The position numbers were made by a program, and so were the translations under genes. A model generated the notes under the pieces. The model did not search any database. It had not been told where the DNA came from and saw nothing but the letters and a program-made list of their open reading frames with translations. From positions 765,501-829,500 of the forward strand of contig VRMN01000006.1 of assembly GCA_008690995.1 (NCBI GenBank): DNA of 64,000 nt. Reading direction: 5' to 3'. The stretch comes from Porphyridium purpureum (lineage: Eukaryota; Rhodophyta; Bangiophyceae; Porphyridiales; Porphyridiaceae). Shown one piece after another: positions 36,792 to 46,820 of this stretch. Position 1 is the stretch's first letter, and the number at the start of each line of letters is the position of its first letter.

Positions 36792-37498
36792 TTGAGCTCG
36801 GTACGAACACGCCTCTGACCCTGCACATGTCCCAGCTCCATCGGGACAGGTCCTTCCTGCGCTGCACGACCGAAAAATGGCGTCCTCACACTTGAATCAC
36901 GCACGCCGCGGGTCGCATGAATGGCGTCGTCCACGACCACCGCCACCTGCGCAGCCTCCGCAAACGTACTCACTCCTCGCTTGTACACTTCCAAGCGGAC
37001 CTCGGGCTTCAGACCCCTCACAAAGCGGTCCATCATTTCTGCGTCCGACAAGTCCGGAATCACAAGTGCCGCGTCCTGAAAAGCCGCCACATACGCATGG
37101 GCCGGGCCTTTCTGCGAAAGACGCGTCAACTTGTCCCTTGCACGCCTGATCGAATCCTGCGGCGTGAACCGAGCACTCACGAGGGCAGCAAAATCATTCC
37201 ACGTCGTGGGGATCTCCTGCGGGTAGCGCTCGCAATTCAGAACCCACCAATGAAGCGCCTCTCCCTCGAAATAGTCTGATGCCAGGTCTACTGCACGCCT
37301 CTCCGCAAGCAGACGTTTCTCCAAATCGTCCGGGTGGATGCTCTCCAACAGCCGGCCCAAGATCTTCTTTCTCGCCTGGAACAACCACGTCTTCACAACC
37401 AGAAGGTCACGCTTCCCGTCGAACCTCATCTGACGGGCCTCCTTCGGGCCACGTGGTCCCAGCGTCTCCGAATCAATCTCCATGCTTTCTGGAAACAA
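36677..37498 (-). CDS. Gag protein of the Ty3/gypsy element
   Basis: Capsid protein of the retrotransposon, 273 residues. The central part carries the retrotransposon gag fold (FEGEALHWW and SARFTPQDS regions), and the C-terminal part a CCHC zinc knuckle CWNCGRPGHIARTC that binds element RNA. It lies just after the primer-binding site and leader and overlaps the pol frame by about 115 nt. Confidence 0.88.
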   Translation of the reverse strand: MFPESMEIDSETLGPRGPKEARQMRFDGKRDLLVVKTWLFQARKKILGRLLESIHPDDLEKRLLAERRAVDLASDYFEGEALHWWVLNCERYPQEIPTTWNDFAALVSARFTPQDSIRRARDKLTRLSQKGPAHAYVAAFQDAALVIPDLSDAEMMDRFVRGLKPEVRLEVYKRGVSTFAEAAQVAVVVDDAIHATRGVRDSSVRTPFFGRAAQEGPVPMELGHVQGQRRVRTELKCWNCGRPGHIARTCPEARKTIQQLEGDSLESKNEELE

Positions 37499-38051
37499 GC
37501 ACGCTCAACGATCACGACAACTCGAACAGCAAGCCTCCGATGCTCACTTTCTCCAACAGCTGCGCGCACCACGAACGGGGCTCGGTCGCCCTCACGACCA
37601 CAAACCGACACACGAAGCTGTCCTCTCACGCACACACACGCACAGCAATCTTCTCACGCACACACAACAAAGCACACAGCAATCCTCCTCTGTTGCGCTG
37701 GATGGGGAGCGGCCCGGGCCTTTGCACTGGGGCGGGGATTATAGATGCGATCTTGTATGGAGGTGTTCGGCGCCTACCTTCGCAAAGGTGGTCGTGCGAC
37801 ACTAGGATGAATCCTAGTGAAGGCTGACCGTTACGGCTCTTGCCTACTAATACGTGCTAAGGCAGAGAGCGAGTCCGCCGTCAAGGCCTAGGCCTATCGT
37901 ACAGCCAAGACTGAGACCCGCTTCCACCCGTCGCACCCTCCGGATCGACTTACTCGAACCCCCTTACCCGCAGACTCTCCCACCCAGGCAACCCCAGAGA
38001 AACTCTAAGAGAACCTTAGAGCAACCCCAGGTAACCAGCGATGATACCAAA

Positions 38052-38350
38052 TGTTACCAATGCTGTGCCTTTTTCTCTCTCTCTTCTTCTTCTTTCCTCT
38101 TCTGTCTCCGAGCAAGACCTGACCGGCTAGTCCGGGCAGGCGCGTCGCCTTTTTATACCCTTACTTCCGCCAGGGACAGCAAGGCGCCACGAGAAATGAC
38201 AATGCAAATCATTGGCATTTCTGCGCACGTCTAGAAGTTTCCGGAACCTCTAGAAGCTTCTAGAAACGGTTAAACGGTCTACCGGTTTAACGGCTTACCG
38301 GTTTCGGATTAACCGAACCGTTCTAGGTGACTGGGGTCGAACGGATAACA
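38052..38350 (-). repeat. Right LTR (5' LTR of the element)
   Basis: 299 bp, identical as read to the left LTR. The primer-binding site adjoins its inner edge and the target duplication GAAAC its outer edge. Confidence 0.92.
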
Positions 38351-38992
38351 GAAACATATTTTGCAGCCGTAAATGACCCCTCAATAAAATGAAGGTGAAT
38401 CTTTCCTCTTGCAGAAAGTGCGCCCCAAACCATGCATCCACCGCCGCCGGAATGTCGCGACTGAAGTTCTGGAACGTCCACCGCACGCTCAAGCCACGTC
38501 TTGTAGAAACCATCTGGCCCGTCCATGTTGAACTTTCTTTTTATCAGTGAACACAATTGCGGCCCAATTGGTCTGTTCCAACTGATGATGCCTGGCCCAG
38601 GCCAGCCTCTTGAGCTTGCAATTGAGTGTCAGTGGCGGACAAGCTGGAATTTTGCGGTATGCATGCGTGACACGCATTGCCTTCCTGATTGTCGTCAAAC
38701 TTTGGATTGGTTTAGCTCCACGAATTCGCAGAGCTGCTTGAACCTGACGTGCCGTGTGAATGGTCGAAACCTTAGCGATGTTATAAATCTTCGTTTTGAC
38801 CGCCTCAGTCAGCTTTCAAGCGTTCACATTGGCATATTTCTGGCATTAATCGTTTGGAGTCGACAAATAGCTGAAGACCACGTTCGTATAGCGCCCAATT
38901 TTGGTCGCAATGGCTCTCACGCTGTTACACGACTCTCGGAGACCCTGGATACGTCCTCTCTTTTCATCCAATCGGCCGGCGTAGCGCCCCAT

Positions 38993-39764
38993 GGTGTCTA
39001 GATAGAGAGCTCTCACCGAGCTGCGCCGGAAAAGTACTTGTGTGCCTCCGGCGAAGCATCGGCGTGTGAGCTCTTTCGCCCTCACCGCGCGCCCACCCCA
39101 CTCCTTCCGCGCCACACACACACACACACAGACACCCCTTCCAAGCGTGCGTGCCACCGGACCACGCCGGACGTCGCCGTTTCCCCTCAGCCATCCACTC
39201 CACGAACCATTCCTCTTGTCTCACGTCCATCACCATCCAACAACCGTGGCCGTGCCGCTACACGTGCCTGCGTGTCTGCGACGCTCCTTCCCCTCCCTTC
39301 CCCCTCGCTTCCAAAACAAGCGCGCACGATTATCCCCCGCGTCCTGCTGCGTGCGCGCGTGCGTGTCCGTCATCCACACACGCTCCCAACCTTACAGCCC
39401 AACTTGCTACCAAAACACTCAAAACACATATGCAAATGAGGATTTTTTATTTTTATTTTTTTTCCTTTCATTCCTCTTTGGGTTGTGTGCCGTTTATTAA
39501 TAAGCTCGCGCCGTTTTTGCGTTGTGCCGGGTTTTTTGGAGCGTGTCCCACGCGGGTGACACGCGACTGGTGTGTTTTGTTTTGGAGTTTGTGGCTGTGT
39601 GGCGCAGGCCCCGGTTTCTTTGAAGCAAAATCGCAGGGGGGGAAGATGGTTTGTGTGTGCGTGTGCGTGTGTGTGGTGTGAAGGGTGAGGAAGAGAGAGA
39701 GAGAGGGGGAGGGGGGGGAAGAAGGCTTGTGTGGTGCTGCGTGGGGTGAGCGCCGCGGCAGCGT
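38993..39764. other. Flank of Tc1 element and upstream region of the cyclin gene
   Basis: Holds an (AC)n tract at 39113-39130, a T-rich stretch at 39441-39470 and GA/GT repeats at 39645-39720 just before the cyclin ATG. No gene was seen; the minus-strand frames are antisense and low-complexity. Confidence 0.4.
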
Positions 39765-40778
39765 ATGCGCAGCAGGAAGGATACGATGCTGCTGGACGAT
39801 TGCACGTTGGCGGGGCACAGCGTGGAGCTGGAGCTGGGTGGTCCGGCGGGAGGCAGGCTGGCGGCGCGCGTCGCGGCAAAGCGCAAGTGGACCCGCGCGG
39901 GATCTGGCGTGCACGCGGCGTGGAGCAGCGCCGCGTGGCGCCTGGCGGCGCCGGCGGCCGGTGCGTGGGCGCTCGGCAGTGAGGAGACCTTCTCGGAGCC
40001 GGAGGATGACGCGGACGCTGAGCTCGATTTCTGCGATGACGGATTTGACGCCGCGTTCTTGGACGATGTGCCGCAGCAGTTTTCAAATATTACCACCCCC
40101 GACTCGTGCGCGCTGAATAGGAGCTTCAAGGTCGCACGCTCGGAGAGTGTGTCGAGCGTGGCGGCTGGGAGGCACAAGGGGCACGCGTCGAGCGGCACGT
40201 TGGAACGCTCGCCTTTGACCGCGTCCGCCACGCCGCGACCAGGACGGCTGTCTCGGTGTCTGTCCTGTCTTGAGGAGCGGCTGCGAGCCAAGCTCGAACA
40301 GAACGACGAAGATCCAGAGCTCGACAACGTGTGTTCCGAGTTCCACCGCCCGCTGCCGCACGGAGTGTCTGGCATGGATGTGTTCAGGACGATCAACACC
40401 CTCACCTCAACGCCCGCCAGCATGGTTGCGGCGCTCTTGCTTTTGGAGCGGCTCGAGACCAAGGCAAGAAAGTTCCGACTGTGCTCGGCCAACGTGCGCT
40501 CCCTCCTGCTCGTGGCGGTGCTGCTGGTCGAAAAGTGCTACAACGACCGCTGCAAGCTCGTCAATACGTTTGCTCGAGCGGGCGGGCTCGACGCCCGGCA
40601 GCTGTGCCACCTCGAAATGACCATGCTGGTTTCGCTCAACTTTCGGCTCGGTATTACGCGCCAGGTGTTTGAGGAATACGAGGCAAAGCTGCTTGAGCAG
40701 GGGCAGGCAAGCGAGCTGGAGCCCTCACTAGCCCACGGTTTGTCGCAGTACAACGCAAGCTCTTGCACAAGTCTTTAA
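39765..40778 (+). CDS. PHO80/P-type (U-type) cyclin
   Basis: A 337-residue protein. Residues 1-200 are disordered with basic, acidic and Ser-rich patches. The cyclin box lies at about 215-320: AALLLLERL, SANVRSLLLVAVLLVEKCYND, then NTFARAGGLDARQLCHLEMTMLVSLNFRLGI, matching the N-R-x-L-x-x-(A/S), K-x-x-(D/N) and LE-x-x-x-L-x-L-x-F-x-L pattern of Pho80-like cyclins. These partner Pho85/CDKA-type kinases in phosphate signalling and growth control. The conserved Asp before NxY is Glu/Lys-shifted (VEKCYND), common in this subgroup. The start is the first ATG, directly after a GA-rich leader. Confidence 0.8.
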   Translation: MRSRKDTMLLDDCTLAGHSVELELGGPAGGRLAARVAAKRKWTRAGSGVHAAWSSAAWRLAAPAAGAWALGSEETFSEPEDDADAELDFCDDGFDAAFLDDVPQQFSNITTPDSCALNRSFKVARSESVSSVAAGRHKGHASSGTLERSPLTASATPRPGRLSRCLSCLEERLRAKLEQNDEDPELDNVCSEFHRPLPHGVSGMDVFRTINTLTSTPASMVAALLLLERLETKARKFRLCSANVRSLLLVAVLLVEKCYNDRCKLVNTFARAGGLDARQLCHLEMTMLVSLNFRLGITRQVFEEYEAKLLEQGQASELEPSLAHGLSQYNASSCTSL

Positions 40779-41055
40779 ATTTCAGCCTAACTTTGGTCTC
40801 GCGGTCGTTTGGTGTGGATAAAGTTATGCGCTCTTGCGCTATTTTGTACCTCGTGCGCCACCAGCCGTGCACCTAGCCTTCTCTTCGTCGCTCTTTGCTG
40901 CGTCACGGTGTCAGAGCTTCGAGCCCTGCCGACAAGGAAAGGAAGATGTGATGCGTGGGTGTGCGTGTTCGTTTGGACAAATGCAAGCGCGTGCAAGCTT
41001 TCCACAGGTATCATTTAAATAACTCCATCATGTTAATTACTTTTTTTTTTTTCTC

Positions 41056-43086
41056 TCACGAGGCGGATCCCCACGGCATTGAGAACGCCCGCTTCACACC
41101 GTCCAGGCTCGACTTTGTCAACCTCGACGCACGTAGACTCAGTCTGCTTTGCCGAAGACCGTTGCTTTTGCGCAAGCCACCACGACTCGAGCGCAGCTCC
41201 GGGTTCGGCGCCGTGTCGCTTCGCTTGGGGGAGATCGTGGCCAGCGGCTCCTCGCCCACCTTTTCCTCGGGCTTGAAGTTGACGGTTCTCGAAGCGACCG
41301 CGGGCATGCGTGACGATGCCGAGTCGCCCCTGTAAAACTGCTTTGTGCGGTTGCTGTGTATCTGCCGGTGGTTCTCTGCGGTGCGCGTGTAATTGAGATT
41401 CGACAGCACGAACCGATCCGGCGGCGATTCGCAATCACGCACGACCATGTCGTCGGTGGTGATCCTATCAGGAAGCGCAGTGCCAAGCAGTACGCCGCCT
41501 TGCGCGATCTTGAACTCATACAGATTGCCTGGCGAGCGAATCCATTGGCTCTCGAGACACTGTGCAGCGCTCCACCGCTGCGCCGGATGCCCTACGAGTA
41601 AATTGTCCAGCAATTCGAGCGCCCCGGGCGATACACCCTCCAGCCCTTGCATGTTCCTGCGCTTGGCCAGCACCATACCATTCACCTCTGCGTGCGTGCG
41701 GCCCGGAAAGGGCATCGCGCCCGTGAGCAGCTGGTTCAGCACCACGCCTACGGACCACATGTCTGCGGCCGGCGTCGCGCGCTCGCGCAAGTCGAACCGA
41801 AAAAATTCTGGCGCGCAGTATCTCGGGTCCGGCAGGTCAAACGCCTTGTTGCCGAGCTTGCGGAGTGGGTCCTTCAGCTTGAGGCACTCAAAGTTGTCCA
41901 GCAACTGCAACATGTTGAACTCGCCGAGGAACACGCGGTCCCCGGAAACGTGAATGTTCATGGGATGAATGTTCCCGTGCACGCAGCCGCGTTCGTGCAA
42001 GTATGCTAGCGCTGAGAAGATCTGAGTAAACCATTTGCTCAGCAGCGCCTCGCTGGGCTCACAAGCACCTGAATGCGTCCTTGAATCAGCGCTGAAGCTT
42101 GAAAACCCGCGCGGGCCGCCCAAGGGCTTTGTTTGGGTGCGCCGGCGGCTGCGCTCAATCGACGCCTCGGACGAAACTTTCGACATGTGGCGCGCCATGG
42201 GCTGCTGGTCAGCACAGCTCTTGGGCGTCTCTGCCTTGGAAGGCAGCCGCGCTTCCCGGTCCAAGCGATTCGATGCGCCAGACAGCGTTGCCTCCAGCGG
42301 AGTGAGGCGCTGCTCCAGGGCGTCTGTGTCGTCTTCATGAGTTATTTCGGTGCCCATGCGGCGGAATAGCGCGTTGAGGATGTTTCGGTCGGTGCCCAGC
42401 TCGTACACGAAATACAGAGCGCGCGGCTCGGCGAAAAAGTACACCAGTTCCGCAAGGTTTGGATGTTGCGCGCTCCTCATCCGGTCCAGCTCCAGACGGA
42501 TACGCATCGAGTCACCGAGGGGTGGAAGAGGGTCCGAGTGCCCAGGTGCCTGCAGGCCGCCTGAGCCGTGCGAGGTGCCTTTCGGCGACGATATCTGCGA
42601 AACCATGCGACCTGGCGGGAGAAGCCCCGCTTCGTGCGCGGAAAGGTTTGGGCGCTTTCCGATGCGCTTGACCGCGAACTGCTTGCCCGACACAACCTGT
42701 GTGCATAAGAACACGTCGCCATACTTGCCGCTGCCGATTTGGTCCCCCATGCTGTACTCTGCGGCGAATTGGCGGCGATTCGCAAGCTCGAGACTTTGCA
42801 AGAATTTGAGCTGCACGTCGCGCGAGCCGCACACCACGCGCACCTCCATCTGATCGGGCACCTCGACCAGGACGACATCCGGATCGAGGCCGGTGATGAT
42901 GGCCTCGGACACATCGACACTCCACAGCGGCGGAGAGTCGGCGTCCTTGGCGCACGACAGAATCGTGTGCTGCACCCTTACGAGTCGCTGCTTCTTCAGC
43001 ACGGGGAACCTTCCCCGCTTCTCCTCCACCAGCACGTACGCCTCGCAAAAATTCATGACGTGCGACTCGAAGGCCTCGTAGCACAT
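41056..43086 (-). CDS. Pseudokinase with N-terminal PH-like domain
   Basis: A 676-residue protein. Residues about 10-105 resemble a PH-like fold (FPVLKKQRLVRVQHTI ... VQLKFLQSLELA). A kinase fold follows at about 112-550: the glycine loop GSGKYGDV (118-125) and FAVKR with K140 are present, but the catalytic loop reads HGNIHPMN (H370, G371, N372) where HRD is expected and the metal-binding DFG is GEF (388-390). The APE motif survives as APEFF. Two long Ser-rich inserts (about 145-190 and 240-345) interrupt the lobes. The loss of both catalytic Asp residues predicts no phosphotransfer; it may act as a scaffold or allosteric partner. The C-terminal ~120 residues are basic and Ser-rich. Start is ATG 43086. 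Confidence 0.8.
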   Translation of the reverse strand: MCYEAFESHVMNFCEAYVLVEEKRGRFPVLKKQRLVRVQHTILSCAKDADSPPLWSVDVSEAIITGLDPDVVLVEVPDQMEVRVVCGSRDVQLKFLQSLELANRRQFAAEYSMGDQIGSGKYGDVFLCTQVVSGKQFAVKRIGKRPNLSAHEAGLLPPGRMVSQISSPKGTSHGSGGLQAPGHSDPLPPLGDSMRIRLELDRMRSAQHPNLAELVYFFAEPRALYFVYELGTDRNILNALFRRMGTEITHEDDTDALEQRLTPLEATLSGASNRLDREARLPSKAETPKSCADQQPMARHMSKVSSEASIERSRRRTQTKPLGGPRGFSSFSADSRTHSGACEPSEALLSKWFTQIFSALAYLHERGCVHGNIHPMNIHVSGDRVFLGEFNMLQLLDNFECLKLKDPLRKLGNKAFDLPDPRYCAPEFFRFDLRERATPAADMWSVGVVLNQLLTGAMPFPGRTHAEVNGMVLAKRRNMQGLEGVSPGALELLDNLLVGHPAQRWSAAQCLESQWIRSPGNLYEFKIAQGGVLLGTALPDRITTDDMVVRDCESPPDRFVLSNLNYTRTAENHRQIHSNRTKQFYRGDSASSRMPAVASRTVNFKPEEKVGEEPLATISPKRSDTAPNPELRSSRGGLRKSNGLRQSRLSLRASRLTKSSLDGVKRAFSMPWGSAS

Positions 43087-44498
43087 CGCGCGGCACGACG
43101 TCCTTGTGCCCTGTTCCGCGTCTACCGGCGCAGCGACTCGTTTCTGGCGTCAGACCCACAGAAACCCCCTCCCTTCGCACAACCGAGCCTTCTTCTCGCG
43201 CCACGGCCCACAGCGCCAATCTGGACAGAGACCGAGCAGCAACGCTCCGAGCCACGCCCGCAACGCGCAACCCACGCCTGTATGGCGCTCCCCACCTGCG
43301 GCAGGCAATCTGTGTGCCGCGCAGCCGACCCAATCTCCGCGACGCGAATCGAACGACCGAACCGCGACTCAGTGCGCACCTGCCACACCAACTTGCCCGC
43401 AATCCAGAATCAGTGCTTCCCGGCGCAGTCGACCATTATCCCCTTTGCACCGGATTCAGCGCGCACACCCCGTCTCCTCACGCCGCGCACCCATCCGTGC
43501 AGCTCGAGGTGACAATCCATCGCCCCCACCTGCTCCTTTCTGTATCCATGTGCGTATATCTGTACGTGTATATGTCACACCTGTCCACGCGACATGTTGA
43601 ATTCTAAACACCACCAAGAAACCACAACAACCGTCTCTCTCACACACACACACGTGCACGCGACCTGCACGACCGACCACTTGGCGAGCACGCACACGTT
43701 GCGTCCCAATCACCCAATGACCGCAATGAATCCCACCCATCCCCACAATCAGAAATCACACAAACCCGCGTTTTGAATCTGTCCGCGCGTTCACACACAA
43801 AAACCCTCGGGTGGTTGCCGATCGTTTTCCTCATGTTCTCTTCATACACAAAGAGAAAGAGAGAGGGGTGTTTTTTTGGGTTACTTCCGATTCACTACCC
43901 TACCCCAAAAAATAATAAAATAACCACGCCGCTATAAATAGACACAGACACTACTAACTTTATCGGCAACGTTGATACAAACTCCATAGGTCTGAATGCG
44001 CAGACTACATATAAACGCTCTAATAAAACAGAGAAAACAACAGAGACAAAGAGAGACGATTAGGGGCGTGGTTTGTGTGTGTAAGAGTAAGATATAATAA
44101 AGCGTGTGGGTTTTGTATAGTTCATGTTTGTCAAGGGTGGGCGGGTGGGTGGGGATGTTTGACTTGACAGGACTCGGAGGGAGAGAGAGGGAGAAACGGT
44201 GTGTGGGTGTGTGGGTGGGCCAGAATTCAAAAACCAGGATGCACGGCTCGTGGAGAAAACGCGCACGTTTGGAACAGCTGGAAACAGGCGCGCTCGGTAC
44301 TTGACAATTACACACACACACGTGGCTGAGCTCAATGAACAGCCGCCGCACGAAAGGTGGGTACGGTGGGAGGTACAGTGGTACGGAGCAGGCGTGCGGG
44401 CTGGGAGGGGGTTGGGATGGCCATGGAATGGGGCATGCTGCGGCGCGGGAAGGAGCGCCAGGTGGGGGAGAGGGGAGAGGGGGGAGAGAGGGAGAAAG
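43087..44498. other. Divergent intergenic region with TATA box and simple repeats
   Basis: About 1.4 kb between the pseudokinase ATG and that of the next plus-strand gene. It contains a TATAAATA box at 43933-43940 (plus), short (AC)n tracts near 43640, GA tracts near 44180, and GGTACAGTGG at 44373-44382. Open frames show no domains. An undetected upstream exon for the 44499 gene is possible, as the TATA is far from its ATG. Confidence 0.45.
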
Positions 44499-45317
44499 AT
44501 GGGGATGATGGAGATGATGGGAGTGGTGAGAATAGGACGCGCGGCGGCGATGAGGGTTGGGGTGGGGGTGATGAGGCGGTTGGTGTATGAGCGGGTGGGA
44601 TGCGCGGCGGCGATGGGTGGTGCGTGGCCGGGCGTCATGCAAGCGAGGCGCGTGCCGCCGCCAAGTGCCGCCGCAGCGGCTGGAATGCAGCTGCGAATGG
44701 TCGCGCACACGACGGTTGCGCAGCAGGGTCTGGGAATCGCAGACAAGGTGATGAATTACTTTTCGAGGTCGAATGACGCGCAGCAGAGGGAGCGCATGCA
44801 GAGCTTGTACGATAGCTTCTTTGAAATCTGGACGGACCCGCGCGTGAAGAAGGTGCTGCCCGAGCACATCGCTCAGATCTACGACAAGGTGCTCATCGAA
44901 TCTGGCGCCGGTGGCTGGAGGGAAAAGCTGCCGTGGGTCAAGAGCAACGAGGAGCTCGAGCAAGTGCGCAAGCAGGTCAACTTCTTTCGCGCGCTGCCCG
45001 GCAACTACATTGTTCGGGACCTCGGGCGCGCGCGGATGTTCCGAGAAGTGGCCAAGTCGGTCGGCCTTTTTGACGGGTCCGAGCAAGCTGCCATCTCCCT
45101 TCTCTGGCAAGCGCGCGTCGCCCACCAGATCATTCGGTATCGCATGAAGATGGACTATCCGTTGCCGCGCACATACGACGAACTGCAGCGGCTCATGGTC
45201 ACGCACCGATACGGCGTGCGAAGGTTCACTCTGGAACAGGGACAGATTCAAAGACCGCCGTACAGGAAAAACGACAGAAAACAGATGATGACTCGCCTGC
45301 TCCGCTTGCGTCCATAA
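44499..45317 (+). CDS. Plastid-like protein of unknown function
   Basis: A 272-residue protein. The first ~75 residues (MGMMEMMGVVRIGRAAAM..., Arg, Ala, Gly, Met, almost no acids) look like an organellar transit peptide. The mature part is mostly helical, without transmembrane segment: DPRVKKVLPEHIAQIYDKV, then LPGNYIVRDLGRARMFREVAKSVGLFDGSE and a basic C-terminus. I cannot assign a family or reaction. The frame continues upstream to a GTG at 44199; the first ATG is at 44499, followed by several more Mets, so the exact start is uncertain. It converges on the LTO1-type gene, 249 nt apart, with an (AC)n tract at 45455-45474 between them. Confidence 0.7.
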   Translation: MGMMEMMGVVRIGRAAAMRVGVGVMRRLVYERVGCAAAMGGAWPGVMQARRVPPPSAAAAAGMQLRMVAHTTVAQQGLGIADKVMNYFSRSNDAQQRERMQSLYDSFFEIWTDPRVKKVLPEHIAQIYDKVLIESGAGGWREKLPWVKSNEELEQVRKQVNFFRALPGNYIVRDLGRARMFREVAKSVGLFDGSEQAAISLLWQARVAHQIIRYRMKMDYPLPRTYDELQRLMVTHRYGVRRFTLEQGQIQRPPYRKNDRKQMMTRLLRLRP

Positions 45318-45566
45318 CTGTTCTCCGGGTGGTGCATGTCAAAGTGCCGGCGCCCTTGCTCCCGCGTTGTCCAATAGTGCGTTGAGGAATTAGCGGTATT
45401 CGTTTGCATAGTGCGATAAGAATCGAGCCCGCTTGTACAAATCCAGTCACGGAAACACACACACACACACACACATACAAAAGAAAGGGAAGACTGAGAG
45501 ACAAAAGAAGCATTGCACAATTCTAGTCGCTATGCATGTGGCTCATTAATGTGCCACTTGTTTTTG

Positions 45567-46820
45567 CTAATCAATTCCGGCCAGCTCCTTTTCGAGATTT
45601 GAAATATCAGCAAGCTCCTCCAGCTCCAGCTCACCCGGAAACAGCTCACCACTGATCTCCCATGTGGGGTATCCGGGCACTTTCTTTTCCTGGCACAGCT
45701 TGTTCTGTGAGTTGAAGCCCTTCTTGTCACACTCAATGTACTTGATGTAGGCAAACGCCTCCTTGCCGAGCGCCTGTTTTTGGCTGTAGCAATGGCTACA
45801 CCAATAGGCGCCAAACATCTTGGCGTCCTGCGACTCGAGCTGCTTCGCAAGTCGCAACGCAAAATCAGTCGATGTCGTGCTGATTTGCGGCGGCTCAAAG
45901 CCTTCTGACTGCGCAGCGGCGCCCGGCGGGCGGGCAGAAATCATTGCCTCATTGTCCATCGTATCCAGATCTGCCGTGATAAAAAGAAACAGTGCCAGCA
46001 CAGAAGCGCCGAGAAACGAGTAGGCGCCAGGCATAAGCGACGCTTCTTCGTCCAGCTTGGTCAGAAAGATCGAGCCGATGCACAGCGCAAACGTGAGCAA
46101 GGCAGAGACTACACAGTATTGGCAGAACGCGTGCAGCTCAAACGCCATGATGCCAACGTTGTACAAAGATATCGCCGCCATGCCGCTCGAGAGCACCAAC
46201 ACGGCCTGCCGGGTCTCCATATCGCGGAGCATCGAATCCTCTCGGTCAGCAGGCAGCAAATAAGGATACAAGGCAACAAACGTGAACACCAAAAACGACG
46301 ACAGACCAAAGAGCGCCAGCGGAATGCCTGAAATATCAGAGTACGCAGAGTTGAGAACCGTCCGGCAACCTTCTGTCGGGCAGAACGACGCAATGGGGTC
46401 GAGAAGCTCCTTGACGCTCAGGAATGACGTCTCAACGACTCCGGCGAGCCCAAAGATACCCAGCAGCTTGCGCGCCGCGCCTGCGGACTCGACCGGCATT
46501 GTGCGCTGATCGGACGTTTCGTCCTCCTGGTTCCTCCGTGCCATCATGGAAGTCGTCAACGAGCGCGGGACGCGGGACGCCGAAGCGCTTCGACCAGTCG
46601 GCCGCTTCACCCTCCTCCCATCTTCAGCAGCGCGATGTCGCGCGGCATCGCAAGTCGCGCAAACGCGGAACGACGTCTGCGAGCGCAACGACACCGGTGT
46701 GCCACACGCCGCACTGCTCAGAAAGGCAGCCGCAGGTTTTGGCGGTGCGGCCTTGGCACGCGCGTATACCTGCATGTGGGTGCGCGCGTGCGTGTGTATG
46801 CCTGCCCGGTCGTACGGCAT
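45567..46820 (-). CDS. LTO1: VKOR-thioredoxin fusion, thylakoid thiol oxidase LTO1 type
   Basis: A 417-residue protein joining a VKOR domain to a C-terminal thioredoxin domain, as in plant LTO1 and cyanobacterial homologues. Residues 1-100 resemble a transit peptide. The VKOR part (115-290) has four or five membrane spans, the loop pair C147/C152 (CPTEGC), a conserved Ser in VLNSAY and the redox pair CQYC (233-236). The thioredoxin part has CSHC at 341-344 and the extra pair C364/C376 with GYPTW, typical of LTO1. The enzyme makes disulfides in the thylakoid lumen, needed for photosystem II assembly. The frame opens from TTG 47054; ATGs at 46820 and 46775 are possible starts. Confidence 0.92.
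   Translation of the reverse strand: MPYDRAGIHTHARTHMQVYARAKAAPPKPAAAFLSSAACGTPVSLRSQTSFRVCATCDAARHRAAEDGRRVKRPTGRSASASRVPRSLTTSMMARRNQEDETSDQRTMPVESAGAARKLLGIFGLAGVVETSFLSVKELLDPIASFCPTEGCRTVLNSAYSDISGIPLALFGLSSFLVFTFVALYPYLLPADREDSMLRDMETRQAVLVLSSGMAAISLYNVGIMAFELHAFCQYCVVSALLTFALCIGSIFLTKLDEEASLMPGAYSFLGASVLALFLFITADLDTMDNEAMISARPPGAAAQSEGFEPPQISTTSTDFALRLAKQLESQDAKMFGAYWCSHCYSQKQALGKEAFAYIKYIECDKKGFNSQNKLCQEKKVPGYPTWEISGELFPGELELEELADISNLEKELAGID

Larger units (their letters stand above)
32882..38350 (-). mobile_element. Ty3/gypsy (Metaviridae) LTR retrotransposon, looks whole
   Basis: An LTR retrotransposon of 5,469 bp in minus orientation. Its two 299-bp LTRs begin TGTTA and end TAACA and read identical. 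It is flanked by a 5-bp target duplication GAAAC (32877-32881 and 38351-38355). Inside the 5' LTR (right side) lies a primer-binding site TGGTATCATCGCTGG on the minus strand (38035-38049), resembling initiator-tRNA sites, and a purine-rich tract (33181-33195) precedes the 3' LTR. Gag and pol frames fill the interior in the order capsid with zinc knuckle, protease, reverse transcriptase, RNase H and integrase, which is typical of Ty3/gypsy. Identical LTRs imply a very recent insertion. The element appears whole. Confidence 0.93.
32474..38992 (-). mobile_element. Tc1/mariner element split by an LTR retrotransposon
   Basis: A Tc1/mariner transposase gene on the minus strand, cut in two by the retrotransposon at 32882-38350. 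The N-terminal part (38351-38992) starts MGRYAGRLDEKRGRIQGLRE, the helix-turn-helix start of Tc1 transposases. Further on are IVFTDKKK with the first catalytic Asp and a GGGGCMVWGALSARGKIHL block. The C-terminal part (32474-32881) has VFQQNNAPVHTSRLV, where the expected second Asp is Asn, then an IIENL block and a C-terminal helix. Both parts total about 348 codons after removing the 5-bp duplication, the usual size. Stops and frame changes show it was dead or dying. Terminal inverted repeats were not identified. Confidence 0.85.

Noticed and set aside
39113-39130. AC repeats as functional elements (also near 43640 and 45455)
   Set aside because: Ordinary microsatellites in intergenic DNA.
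43932-45251. Minus-strand open frame of 439 codons
   Set aside because: Antisense to the plastid-like gene and a simple-repeat region; Pro/His/Thr-rich translation.
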